Positions 36,320-45,800 of a DNA stretch of 64,000 bases are shown here, piece after piece. How positions within the stretch are numbered: the first letter of the stretch is position 1; the number at the start of each line of letters is the position of its first letter. The translations under genes were made by a program, and so were the position numbers. Source of the stretch: Solimonas sp. SE-A11. GTDB lineage: Bacteria > Pseudomonadota > Gammaproteobacteria > Nevskiales > Nevskiaceae. The stretch spans positions 62,001 through 126,000 of the forward strand of contig NZ_JAUASX010000003.1 of NCBI RefSeq assembly GCF_030345715.1. Reading direction: 5' to 3'. The notes beneath the pieces are model-generated. The model worked only from the letters and a program-made list of their open reading frames with translations, searched no databases and had not been told where the DNA came from.

Positions 36320-37917
36320 TCCATGTAGCCCAGCATCTGCAGCTGTTCGATGATCTGCTGCTTCTCGCCCTGGTCCATCTCTTCCTTGAGTTCCTTCTTG
36401 GCGGGCGGCTTGGTGCGGGCGCCCTTCTTGATCGGGTGCGCAGCGAGCCATTCGGCCTCGAAGAAAGTCTCGGCCGGCTTGCCCTCGAAGTCCGCCGGGA
36501 TCGGCAGGCCCAGGCTGTGCAGCAGGGTCGGGGCCACGTCCACGATCAGGCGGCGGTCGACCATGCCGCTGGCGGCGATGCCGGGGCCGCAGGCCATGAA
36601 GATGCCATCCGGGTGATGCGTGCCGATCGCGGCGGGGCGGTGGGCCACCACCGGCTCGAAGTTGCGGATGGAGACGAAGCCGTGGTCGCTCAGCACCAGG
36701 GTCAGGTCTGGCGCGCGCTTCATGTGCTGGCCGGCGAACCAGTCCTCGCGCTTGAGCACGTCGATCACCACCGGCTTGCCGGTCTTGGGATCGGTGATGG
36801 TGTAGAGGTCGGCGATCAGCTTCTCGCGGAAGGACTCGTAGTCCTCGGGCCTGATGCCGGCATCGCCCGGCTTCTCGGCCACGCGGATGACGATGCCGTT
36901 GGACGACGGCGTCTGGCAGTAGGCCAGGGTCTTGGACCAGTCGAGGTTGGCGAAGTCGGAGGCATCGCGGCGCACGGCCTGCTCGCTACCGTCGTTCTTA
37001 CCCCAGGTGAGATAGCCCTTCTCGCCCAGGAAGGTGTTGATGCGCAGCACGAAGTTGCTGGCGGTGAAGCCGTGGTCGGAGGCGAAGAACACCTGCGTGT
37101 CCGGGCCGGCCATGGTCACCAGCTTCTCGATGTAGCCGTCGAGGTTGTTGAAGTACTCGAGGCAGACCTCGCGCATCTCCTTGTCATGGCCCTGCGGGTC
37201 CTTGGGCAGCAGGTCCTTGTCCAGCCAGGGCCAGGCCTGGTGCTGGATCTTGTCGGTGCCGTCGAACATCACCGCCATCAGGTCCGGCTTGTCGCTGCCG
37301 AGGATGTACTCGGCAACCTTGAACCACTGTTCCTCGCGCGGCAGGTGGTAGCGCACCCACTTGGCGGTCTCGGTGGCCGAGAGCGATTCCATGGCCTGCT
37401 TTTCCTTGTCGAAGTCCCAGGCCAGTTCCTTGGGATCGAAGCCCGGCACGTCGGTCTTGATGCGCTCGAACAGCTCGCGCGGATGCGTGTTGCGGCGCAG
37501 GTGCTTGGCGGGGATGAAGCCCGGCACGATCGAGCCGTTGATGCCCTCCGGTGCCGGCGCGGTCAGCGGGAAGTTCAGCGCGGCGATCTTCTTGTCCTTG
37601 CGCGAGGCGATCGACCAGATCGTCTCGGCGTCGACGTCACGCGCGTCGTACAGCGTCCAGTAGACCTCGGCGCCATGGTCTTCGGCGCGGATGAACTCGA
37701 ACACGCCGTGCTCACCCGGGCCCTTGCCGGTCATGATGCTGGTCCAGGCCGGCGGGGTCAGCGGGTTGGGCGTGGAGCGCAGCTTGGCGCGCACGCCCTT
37801 CTTCATCAGCGAGGCCAGGAAGGGCATGGTCACGCCTTCTCCCGGCAGGTCGCGGGTCATTTCATCCAGCACGGTGAAGGTGCAGCCATCGAGGCCAATG
37901 AACAGGGTCGTCGTCAT
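36316..37917 (-). CDS. alkaline phosphatase superfamily hydrolase/phosphodiesterase
   Basis: 533-aa protein of the type I phosphodiesterase/nucleotide pyrophosphatase branch. The metal site is complete: LFIGLDGCTF (first Asp), TPPAWTSIMTGKGPGEHG (Thr/Ser nucleophile region), MFDGTDKIQHQAWPW, FASDHGF (Asp-His) and GTHHPDG (last His). No signal peptide or membrane helix, so cytosolic. It follows the two synthases in the same operon and is coupled to the acyltransferase gene. It could hydrolyse or transfer a phospho or sulfo ester on the lipid product or release it from a carrier; this is inference. Confidence 0.83.
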   Translation of the reverse strand: MTTTLFIGLDGCTFTVLDEMTRDLPGEGVTMPFLASLMKKGVRAKLRSTPNPLTPPAWTSIMTGKGPGEHGVFEFIRAEDHGAEVYWTLYDARDVDAETIWSIASRKDKKIAALNFPLTAPAPEGINGSIVPGFIPAKHLRRNTHPRELFERIKTDVPGFDPKELAWDFDKEKQAMESLSATETAKWVRYHLPREEQWFKVAEYILGSDKPDLMAVMFDGTDKIQHQAWPWLDKDLLPKDPQGHDKEMREVCLEYFNNLDGYIEKLVTMAGPDTQVFFASDHGFTASNFVLRINTFLGEKGYLTWGKNDGSEQAVRRDASDFANLDWSKTLAYCQTPSSNGIVIRVAEKPGDAGIRPEDYESFREKLIADLYTITDPKTGKPVVIDVLKREDWFAGQHMKRAPDLTLVLSDHGFVSIRNFEPVVAHRPAAIGTHHPDGIFMACGPGIAASGMVDRRLIVDVAPTLLHSLGLPIPADFEGKPAETFFEAEWLAAHPIKKGARTKPPAKKELKEEMDQGEKQQIIEQLQMLGYME

Positions 37918-37954
37918 GATCGTGTCTTCGGAGAAGGAAGTTCTGTAGGAATGT

Positions 37955-40900
37955 TCAGGCTGCTGGCCATGTTGCTGCCCGTGGCGCTGCGGTGACGCAG
38001 AGCGCCAGCATGGCCTGACCGGCTTCGGCATGCAGGGCGATATCGTAATCCTGACCGTTGTAGCGCACGCGCGCCATCTGCGGACCACCCAGGCGGTTGT
38101 CCAGGTGCGCGGCGACCACCTGCCAGTCCTGTGGACGGCCGTTCAGTCCGGTGCCGGCTGCCTTGGCGGCAGCCTCCTTGGCGCACCACAGGGCCAGCAC
38201 GATGCGGCTGCGCTCGGCCCCGTCGACGCCCTGGAACCAGACCTGCTCGGCGGCGGAGAAACCGCCGACGGCCACGTCCTCGGTGCGCAGGTTGTCGGCG
38301 CGCTGGTAGTCCAGGCCCAGTGCCACGCTCGGGTCGCTGGCCACGGCATAGGCCCAGCGCTGACTGTGCGCGATGGACAGTGCCGGTGCGGCCATCTGCG
38401 GCAGGGCGGGGCAGCGCACCAGCGGCCGGCCGTTGGCGTCGGCGTCGATCTCGACGTCGGCCGGCGACAGCTCGGTGCCGCTGCGCAGGCGGTACCAGTC
38501 GCGCGCGGCGTCCTTGGCGGCCAGGCGGCCCATCAGCCATTCCTCGCGGCGCGGGCCCTGCTGTGGCAGGGCGTTGAAGATCGCGCGCTCGCGGCGGCTT
38601 AGCACCATGTGGGCCAGCATGCGCTTCCAGATCGTGCCGCCCTCGTCGAGCGTGCCTTCCGGCAGCGGCTCGATGCGGCGCAGGCACAGCTCGGCCGGCA
38701 ACTGGCCGGCCATGGGCGTTTCCGACAGGCGCGCATGGCCCGGGTCGAGGCGGAAGCCGAAGAAGCGCTCGTCGCCGCTGAACACGCGGTCGTCCCAGCC
38801 CTCGGCGCGCAGCAGCAGGCGGCCGTCGGCACCGATCACGTCCCAGCGCGCTTCCAGCACCGTGGGGCTGGGCAGCGTGATGGCGCCATGGCAGGCGTAG
38901 CGCAGGCCTGGGGCTGGCGGCGGGGCGTAGAGCGACAGGCGCCGCACGCGGAAGGGGAAGCAGTTGGGCACGCCCGGGTTGCGCTCGCGCAGCCAGAAGC
39001 CGGCAAGCTGGCCCGCGGCGTCGAGCATGGCGGCGTCGAGCTGGAAGCGCGGCGTGGTGGTGCCGGCGAAGTAGTCGTGCACCGGGATGGTGGTCAGCTC
39101 GGCGACGATGCCCTGCTCGCCGTAGCTGTCCAGGCGCGTCACGCCCTGCAGGCGCGGGCCGTGGAACATGCCGTGCTGGTAGAGCTGGCCCGGCAGGTGG
39201 ATGTGCGGCGGCTTGAGCCCTGCGGACGGCAGCGGCTGCGGTGCCGGCGCGGCGGGGTAGGCGGGCGCCAGCAGCACCGTGCCTTCGAACACCAGCAGGC
39301 CTCCGGGCGTGCTGCCCTCGCCGAGCAGGAACACGCGACAGGCGATGGCGTCGGGGTTGCCCGGTGCCGCCTCGGCCAGCACCCGCAACGTGATGGCGCC
39401 GTCGTCGAGCGACAGCCAGCGGCTGCCGCGGGCGTTCTCGATGGCCGACACCACGCGGTCGCTGCGACCGCTGAGGCGCATGGCGGCCTCGGCGATCAGC
39501 TCCATGCTGTAGGTGAAGGGGATCACCGGCAGGCCGGTCAGCGCCGGGTCGGCGGCGCTGGGCGCGTCGCCCAGCGTGTGGTCACGCAGGAACAGGTCCT
39601 GCTCGATGGTGTAGCGGCGTTCCGATGTCAGCTTGCCGGCCGAGAGCTGCACCGGGCCCAGCAGCGGGAAGGCCGGATCGAAGCCAGCCGGCATCGCTAC
39701 CGCCGAGGCAGTGACCGGCGCCGGCATCGCGGGCGTGGCACTGCTGGCCAGTCCCAGTACGCGGGCCTGGCTGTCGAGGAAGTCCTGCATCAGCGAGAAG
39801 TGCGCGTTGAGCGCCGTCATGCGCGGATCGCTGGATACGGCGGCTGCGGGCATGGCGGCCGGCATCGGCGCTGCCACGGCAGCGGGCGCCGCGGCGGGTG
39901 CCGGGGTGCCGGCCGGCATCGCGGGCGCGGCGGCCTGCGGCAGCGGCTTCTTCCACTCCTCCGGCAGTTGCCAGACCGGGTTCAGCAGCTTCATGCGTGG
40001 CGGTAGCTTGGCAGCCGGCTTGGGCTCGCCCATCAGGTCGAGGTCGGCGATCCTGCGGTGGGCGAACAGGCGCGAGGGGTCGAAGCTCACGCCAGCGGCG
40101 AACAGCTGTGCCAGGGTCTGGTGCAGATGCGCCATGCCCGGCTTGCGACGGCTGTTGCTGGACACGGCCAGCACGTCGTCCTTGCCGCGCAGGGTATCGC
40201 CGACGAAGGAGGTCAGGTTTCCGCTGGGGCCCACTTCGAGGAATACACGGTAGCCGTCCTCGTAAAGCCGCTGGATGGTCTCGGTGAAGCGTACCGGGTG
40301 TTCCCACTGGCGCGCGGCCAGCTCGCGGATGCCGTCGGCATCGGTGGGGAACGGCGCGCAGGTCGAGGCACTGTAGACCGTGGTCGTGCCGGGGCCGAGT
40401 TCCAGGGTCTTGAAGTAGCCGCGGAAGGCATCGGCCAGCGGCTTGAACAGCGCAGTGTGGTAGGCGCGGCCGAAGGGCAGCTCCTGGCAGATCGCGCCTT
40501 CGGCACTGAGTTGCTCGTGCAGCTTGTGCGCGGCCTCGGGCGGCCCGAACAGCACCAGCTGGTTCGGGCAGTTGTCCATCGCCAGGTGCATCTCGCCCAG
40601 GTCCGACAGCAGCGCGCTGCGTAGTGTTGGCGTCAGTCCGCCGATGGTCAGCAGCGAGCCCTCGGCAATCTTCCCGGCTGCATCCAGCTCGTTGAAGATG
40701 CGGTTGAACACCTGCACGGCGTCGGCCGTCTCGGCGCGGTGGCGCACGCGATTCATGCCGGCGGCAGTCAGCACGGTGTTCTCGCCGGTGCTGTGGCCGA
40801 GCATGGCGTCGGGCGCAAAGCCGAGATCCTGCAACAGCGCATGCAGTCCGAGGCTGGCGGCGAACACGCCTTCCGCGGCCACGTCCATTTCGTACAGGCG

Positions 40901-42802
40901 GTCTTCCAGCAGCTTGCGGGCTTCGTCGCTGATGACCGTCGGCGGTGGCAGCAGGGCCGGCACGCGCGAGGGACTGCCGCGCCGGTTGGCGTTCTCCTCG
41001 ATGAAGTCGAACCAGTCTCGTACCTGCGGGAACTGCACGCAAAGGTCGGCCAGCATGTTCGGATACTGCGAGCCCTCGCCCGGGAACACCAGGCAGAGCT
41101 TGCCGGCGACGTCACCGGCGCCGTAGTTGATGCCGGCGCGGGTCTTGAACGGCTTGACGTCGGGCCGCTCGATCTTCTCGATGGCCTGGTGCAGCTTGCG
41201 TTCCAGCTCGGAGGCATCGGCACAGACGATGGCCAGGCGGAACGGACCGCGGCCATAGGTGCTGCAGGCCTTGGCGACCTCTGCGAGCGTGGCGGTCTTC
41301 AGGTGCGCCAGCGCTGCATGGATACGCTGCAGCAGCTCCTCGCGGGACTCGGCGGCCAGCGCCACCAGCTCGGAATCGCTGGGGGTGTGCAGTACCTGCA
41401 CCTGCACGGGGCGGTGCTCGCGGTACTCCTCGAGGATGACGTGCGAGTTGATGCCGCCGAAGCCGAAGGCGTTGACACCGGCGCGGCGCGGGTGCGCCTT
41501 GCCGTGCAGCCAGGGGCGGGTTTCGGTGTTGAGGTAGAACGGCGTCTTGTCCAGGCCCAGGTCCGGGTCCGGCTCGGTGCACAGCATCGGCGGGAGCACC
41601 TTGTGGTGCAGCGCCAGTGCGGTCTTGATCAGCGCGGCGCCACCGGAGGCGGGCATGCAGTGGCCGATCATCGACTTGACCGCGGTGATGGCGATCTGCT
41701 GGTCGCGGCCGCGCGAGCCGAAGATGCTGGTCAGCGACTCGATCTCGGTCTTGTCGCCAACCGCGGTGCCGGTGCCGTGCGCCTCGATCAGGTCGATCGT
41801 CATCGGGTCGATGCCGCTGCTCTGGTAGGCGCGGCGCATGGCCAGGATCTCGCCTTCCAGGCGCGGTGCCAGCAGGCCCTTGGCGCGGCCGTCGCTGGCG
41901 GTGCCGATGCCGCGGATCACCGCATAGATCTTGTCGCCGTCACGCTCGGCGTCGGCGCGGCGCTTGAGCACCAGCATGCCGATGCCCTCGCCCAGCAGGG
42001 TGCCGTCCGAGTCCTTCTGGAAGGGGCGGATGCGGTCGCGCGACAGCGCGCCGATGCGGCAGAACTGGATGAACAGCTGTGGCGGCGTGTGCACCTGTGC
42101 GCCACCGGTGATGATCAGGTCGCAGCGCCCGCTGTTGAGCTCCGCGGCGGCCTGTTCCACTGCGATCAGCGTCGAGGCGCAGGCGGCATCGACGATGTAG
42201 CTCGGCCCCATCAGGTTGAGGCGGTTGGCGATCAGGCCGGCGATGACGTTGGGCGTCAGCACGCCGATGTGCTCGGCGTTGAACGGCGGCAACTGCGCCT
42301 TCAGCGCGTTCTGCAGCTTCAGGATGTCGCCTTCGTTGAAGTCGGGACGCAGGCCGCGCACCAGGTCCATGGCCTGGTCCAGGAAGCAGTTGCGCGACAT
42401 CAGGCCCGCCATGCCGCGGTTGCCGTAGGTGCCGCGCGCGATGATCACGCCGGCACGTTCACGGTCGAAGGGCTTGTGCAGGTAGCCGGCATCGTCCAGC
42501 GCCTCGTGAGCCACCTTCAGCGCCAGCATGTGGTCCGGGTCGCTGCCCGCGGCCACGTTCGGCATCACGCCGTAGTCCTGCGGGTTGACGCGTGCGTGCT
42601 CGCCCAGGAAGCCGCCGCGCGTGGTGTAGATGCGATCCTCGCGCGTGCTGTTGGGCTCGAAGTAGGGGCCGACCCATTCCGGGTCGCCCTCGCTGGTGGC
42701 GTCGACCTTGTCGAGGATGTTCTGCCAGTACTGCCGGGCGTTGGACGCGCCCGGGTAGATGCCTGCCAGGCCGACGATCGCGATGTCGAGGGGTTGGGTC
42801 AT
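37955..42802 (-). CDS. type I fatty acid/polyketide synthase: KS-AT-DH-PPTase
   Basis: 1615-aa second subunit. KS (about 5-455) with active-site Cys208 in VDAACASTL, EAHGTGTAVGD and GHCMPASGG, so it is a condensing KS and not an obvious chain-length factor. AT (about 565-880) with FPGEGSQYP and Ser671 in GHSTGE. A Pro/Ala-rich linker near 940-1040 carries no ACP. A hot-dog dehydratase follows (about 1040-1370; His1075 in LRDHTLG, second half with YQHGMFHGPRLQG). The C-terminus (about 1420-1600) is a Sfp-type phosphopantetheinyl transferase (GLDYQ near 1497, WCAKEAAAKAAG near 1541). It must act on ACPs in trans, and its PPTase probably activates them. Starts 7 bases after the 3105-aa synthase. 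Confidence 0.9.
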   Translation of the reverse strand: MTQPLDIAIVGLAGIYPGASNARQYWQNILDKVDATSEGDPEWVGPYFEPNSTREDRIYTTRGGFLGEHARVNPQDYGVMPNVAAGSDPDHMLALKVAHEALDDAGYLHKPFDRERAGVIIARGTYGNRGMAGLMSRNCFLDQAMDLVRGLRPDFNEGDILKLQNALKAQLPPFNAEHIGVLTPNVIAGLIANRLNLMGPSYIVDAACASTLIAVEQAAAELNSGRCDLIITGGAQVHTPPQLFIQFCRIGALSRDRIRPFQKDSDGTLLGEGIGMLVLKRRADAERDGDKIYAVIRGIGTASDGRAKGLLAPRLEGEILAMRRAYQSSGIDPMTIDLIEAHGTGTAVGDKTEIESLTSIFGSRGRDQQIAITAVKSMIGHCMPASGGAALIKTALALHHKVLPPMLCTEPDPDLGLDKTPFYLNTETRPWLHGKAHPRRAGVNAFGFGGINSHVILEEYREHRPVQVQVLHTPSDSELVALAAESREELLQRIHAALAHLKTATLAEVAKACSTYGRGPFRLAIVCADASELERKLHQAIEKIERPDVKPFKTRAGINYGAGDVAGKLCLVFPGEGSQYPNMLADLCVQFPQVRDWFDFIEENANRRGSPSRVPALLPPPTVISDEARKLLEDRLYEMDVAAEGVFAASLGLHALLQDLGFAPDAMLGHSTGENTVLTAAGMNRVRHRAETADAVQVFNRIFNELDAAGKIAEGSLLTIGGLTPTLRSALLSDLGEMHLAMDNCPNQLVLFGPPEAAHKLHEQLSAEGAICQELPFGRAYHTALFKPLADAFRGYFKTLELGPGTTTVYSASTCAPFPTDADGIRELAARQWEHPVRFTETIQRLYEDGYRVFLEVGPSGNLTSFVGDTLRGKDDVLAVSSNSRRKPGMAHLHQTLAQLFAAGVSFDPSRLFAHRRIADLDLMGEPKPAAKLPPRMKLLNPVWQLPEEWKKPLPQAAAPAMPAGTPAPAAAPAAVAAPMPAAMPAAAVSSDPRMTALNAHFSLMQDFLDSQARVLGLASSATPAMPAPVTASAVAMPAGFDPAFPLLGPVQLSAGKLTSERRYTIEQDLFLRDHTLGDAPSAADPALTGLPVIPFTYSMELIAEAAMRLSGRSDRVVSAIENARGSRWLSLDDGAITLRVLAEAAPGNPDAIACRVFLLGEGSTPGGLLVFEGTVLLAPAYPAAPAPQPLPSAGLKPPHIHLPGQLYQHGMFHGPRLQGVTRLDSYGEQGIVAELTTIPVHDYFAGTTTPRFQLDAAMLDAAGQLAGFWLRERNPGVPNCFPFRVRRLSLYAPPPAPGLRYACHGAITLPSPTVLEARWDVIGADGRLLLRAEGWDDRVFSGDERFFGFRLDPGHARLSETPMAGQLPAELCLRRIEPLPEGTLDEGGTIWKRMLAHMVLSRRERAIFNALPQQGPRREEWLMGRLAAKDAARDWYRLRSGTELSPADVEIDADANGRPLVRCPALPQMAAPALSIAHSQRWAYAVASDPSVALGLDYQRADNLRTEDVAVGGFSAAEQVWFQGVDGAERSRIVLALWCAKEAAAKAAGTGLNGRPQDWQVVAAHLDNRLGGPQMARVRYNGQDYDIALHAEAGQAMLALCVTAAPRAATWPAA

Positions 42803-42809
42803 CGTGAAA

Positions 42810-45800
42810 TCACGCCCGGTCCGACGGCTGGTTCTTGATGGTCGCCGCCTGGCCGCCGAGGCGGTTCAGGGCCGCGCTCATGGTGGCCTCGCAGTGACGC
42901 ATCTCCAGCCGTACGCGGCCGGCATCGTCGAGGTACAGCGCGTCGTAGACCATGGCCGATTCGTGCGGAGCCGGCAGCAGGCGCAGCGCCAGGCGCAGCG
43001 TCTTGGGCAGCGGCTCGCTGCCGTAGCGGCGCACCGAGGCGAAGGCCGACGGCAGGGCGGTCATGTTGCGGTTGAGGCGCGACCAGACGATGGCCATCTG
43101 CGGTGCCACGTCGCACAGCGCCGGGTCGAACAGCCAGCTGCCCTGCGCCTCCGGCAGCCATTCGGTCGGCAGGGTCGGACGCACGCGGGCGTCGAGACCA
43201 CCCTCGGCTACCGCCGGGATGTCCGAGGCAAGCTGGAAGCGCGGGCCGTGGAACAGGAAGTGCGCGTAGGCATCCGTGGCGGCGAAGGGCTTGGCACCCG
43301 CCAGCGCCTCGACGTTCATCACCGGCGGTTCCGGCATCTTCTGCGCCAGCACCGCGGTGGCGCGGTACAGCGGCAGCTTCTTGGCCGGGTCGATGATCTC
43401 CACGGTGATGGTCTGGCCGTTGAGGTCGGAGTGCGAGGAGGCGCGGGCGCGGATCTGCACGCTGCGCTTGCCGCCGTTGACCTCGGGGTCGAGCATCACG
43501 CTGTTGAGCACACGGTGGTCGCGCATCTCCACCACCTGCCAGCCCGGCCAGGCCGCGGTGACGAATTCCGCCATCCACTCCAGCGCGCCGGTGGCGGGCA
43601 GCACGCCCTTGCTGTCCAGGCGGTGATCGAGCAGGTAGGGATCGGACGTTACGCAGAACTGGTGGTCCATCATCATGTTGCCGCCAGGCCCCATGCGCGG
43701 CGCCACCTGCATCAGCGGCAGGCCGCTGGGCTGCGCGGCCGGGGCAGCCGCTGGGGCTTCTGCAGGCTCCTGCTCGGGCTTGTACCAGGGACCGGCGCCG
43801 GCCACGATCTCCACGTCGTTGCGCGGGCCGTAGGCGATCTCGTCCAGGAAGAAGCGGCGGCCCGAAGGCACCGGGATGGCCTCGATGCCACGCTCCTTGA
43901 AGGCGCGGCGCACGCCCTCGCTGGCCATGCCGGCGTCCCAGGGACCCCAGTTGACGGCGATCACGCGGGTCTGCGGCCATTCGCGATGCAGCTGCCAGGC
44001 AAGGCGGTTGAGCGTCTCGTTGGCGGCGGCATAGTCGCTCTGGCCGCGGTTGCCGTAACGGCCGGCTACCGAGGTGAAGAAGGCCAGCAGCTTGAGGTTC
44101 TGCGGCTTCAGGCGCTGCGACAACAGGAAGGCGGCGTCGAGCTTGGTGCCGAGCACGCGCTCGAAGGATTCCGCCGTCTTGTCGACGAACAGCTTGTCCT
44201 CGATCACGCCGGCACCGTGCAGCACGGCGTCAATGTTGCCGTGCTTGGCGTAGAGGCTGTCGATCAGGCCGCCGAAGGCGGCTTCGTCGCGCACGTCGCA
44301 GGCCAGGTACTCGACCTTGGCGCCAGCGGCGGTGAGCTTGGCCAGGTTGGCGCGGATCTCGCGGTCCACCAGGATGCGCGAGACCTCGCGGTCGATCTCC
44401 ACCGGCTTGGGCTTCTCGCCGCGGGCCATGCGGGCCTTCAGCAATGCGGCCTTGAGCTGCGCGGCGTCGGCATGGCCGCTGGTCTCGGCGGATTCCGGCG
44501 CCGGGGCCGCGGTACGGCCCAGCAGCACCAGGCGCATGCCCGGACGCACCAGTTCCTCGACGATCTCGGCGGTGATGCCACGCGCGCCGCCGGTGACCAG
44601 AACCACCCAGTCGCCGCTCGGGACGACCGAGGCGGGGAAGGGGCTGGCGGTCAGCGGCTGGCTGGAAGTGACGCTGCCGTGGCGCACCGTGCCGACATAA
44701 CCCACCTCGGGTTCACGGCAATCGGAAGCCAGCTCGTCCACCAGCAGGCGGGCGATGTCCTCGTCGGACTGGCCGTCGAAGTCCACCGCGCGCATCAGCG
44801 ACTGCGGGTATTCATAACGCAGGCAGTTGAAGACGCCGTTGGCGGCGCCACCGGAGGCCGCACCCTTGCCCACGGAATCGCGGCCGAAGGTGCCGCCGAA
44901 GCGGCTGGCACCGACGATGCGAGCCCTCTCTAGGTCGCTCTCCAGGGCCTTGAGGCCGTGGTAGAGGCTCAGGGCATCCAGCGAATAGCGCGCCTTCCAG
45001 TCGGCGAGATTGCCGATCTTGCGGCGATCCAGCCCGTTGATCTGCAGCAGGGCCTTGGCCGGGCCGTGCTTGGCGCGGGCCGCGGCGATGGCCGCACGCA
45101 GCTTGGCCGGATCGTTGTCGCTGACGTGTACCGGCGTCATGCCGCGCGACTTCAGCTCGGCGGACAGCAGCTTGGCCACCGGCATCGAATCGCCGAGCAC
45201 GATCGCCAGGCCGCCGAGCTTGCTGCTCGCGGCCGGCAGCGGCGCGGGCCGCGACTTGATCACGTAGCGCGGCGTCGGGGCAGCCGGCGCCGCAGGCGCA
45301 GCGGCCTTGGCAGCGGGTGCGGCGGCGACACTCACGGTGACGGCGGCAGGCGCTGCGGCCGGAGCCTGCAGGCTGTCGAGGGCCTGCAGGATCGCGCTCA
45401 GCGTCTTGGCCTTGGTGTAGCGCTCCATGCTGGCCTGCATCTGCGCGCCGAGTTCGGCGGGCAGGGCCTTCTGGAAGGCGCCGAGGATCTCCACGCGCTT
45501 GATCGAGTCGATGCCGAGGTCGGCTTCGAGATCGGCGTCCATGCCCAGCATCTCCGGCGGGTAGCCGGTGCGCTCGGCGACGATGCCGGTGAGCAGCGCG
45601 GCGAAGTCGATGCGTGCGGCGGGTGCGGCGACGCTGACGTTCACCGCCACCGGTGCCGGGGCGGCCGCAGGGGCCAGGCGCTGCATTTCGGCGACGATGG
45701 CGGCCAGGGTCTTGGCCTTGGTGAAGCGCTCCATGGCGGACTGCATCTGCGCGCCGAGTTCGGCGGGCAGGGCCTTCTGGAAGGCACCGAGGATTTCTAC

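Noticed and set aside
40739-42838. 699-codon plus-strand frame opposite the second synthase
   Set aside because: Antisense shadow of a strongly supported KS-AT coding region.
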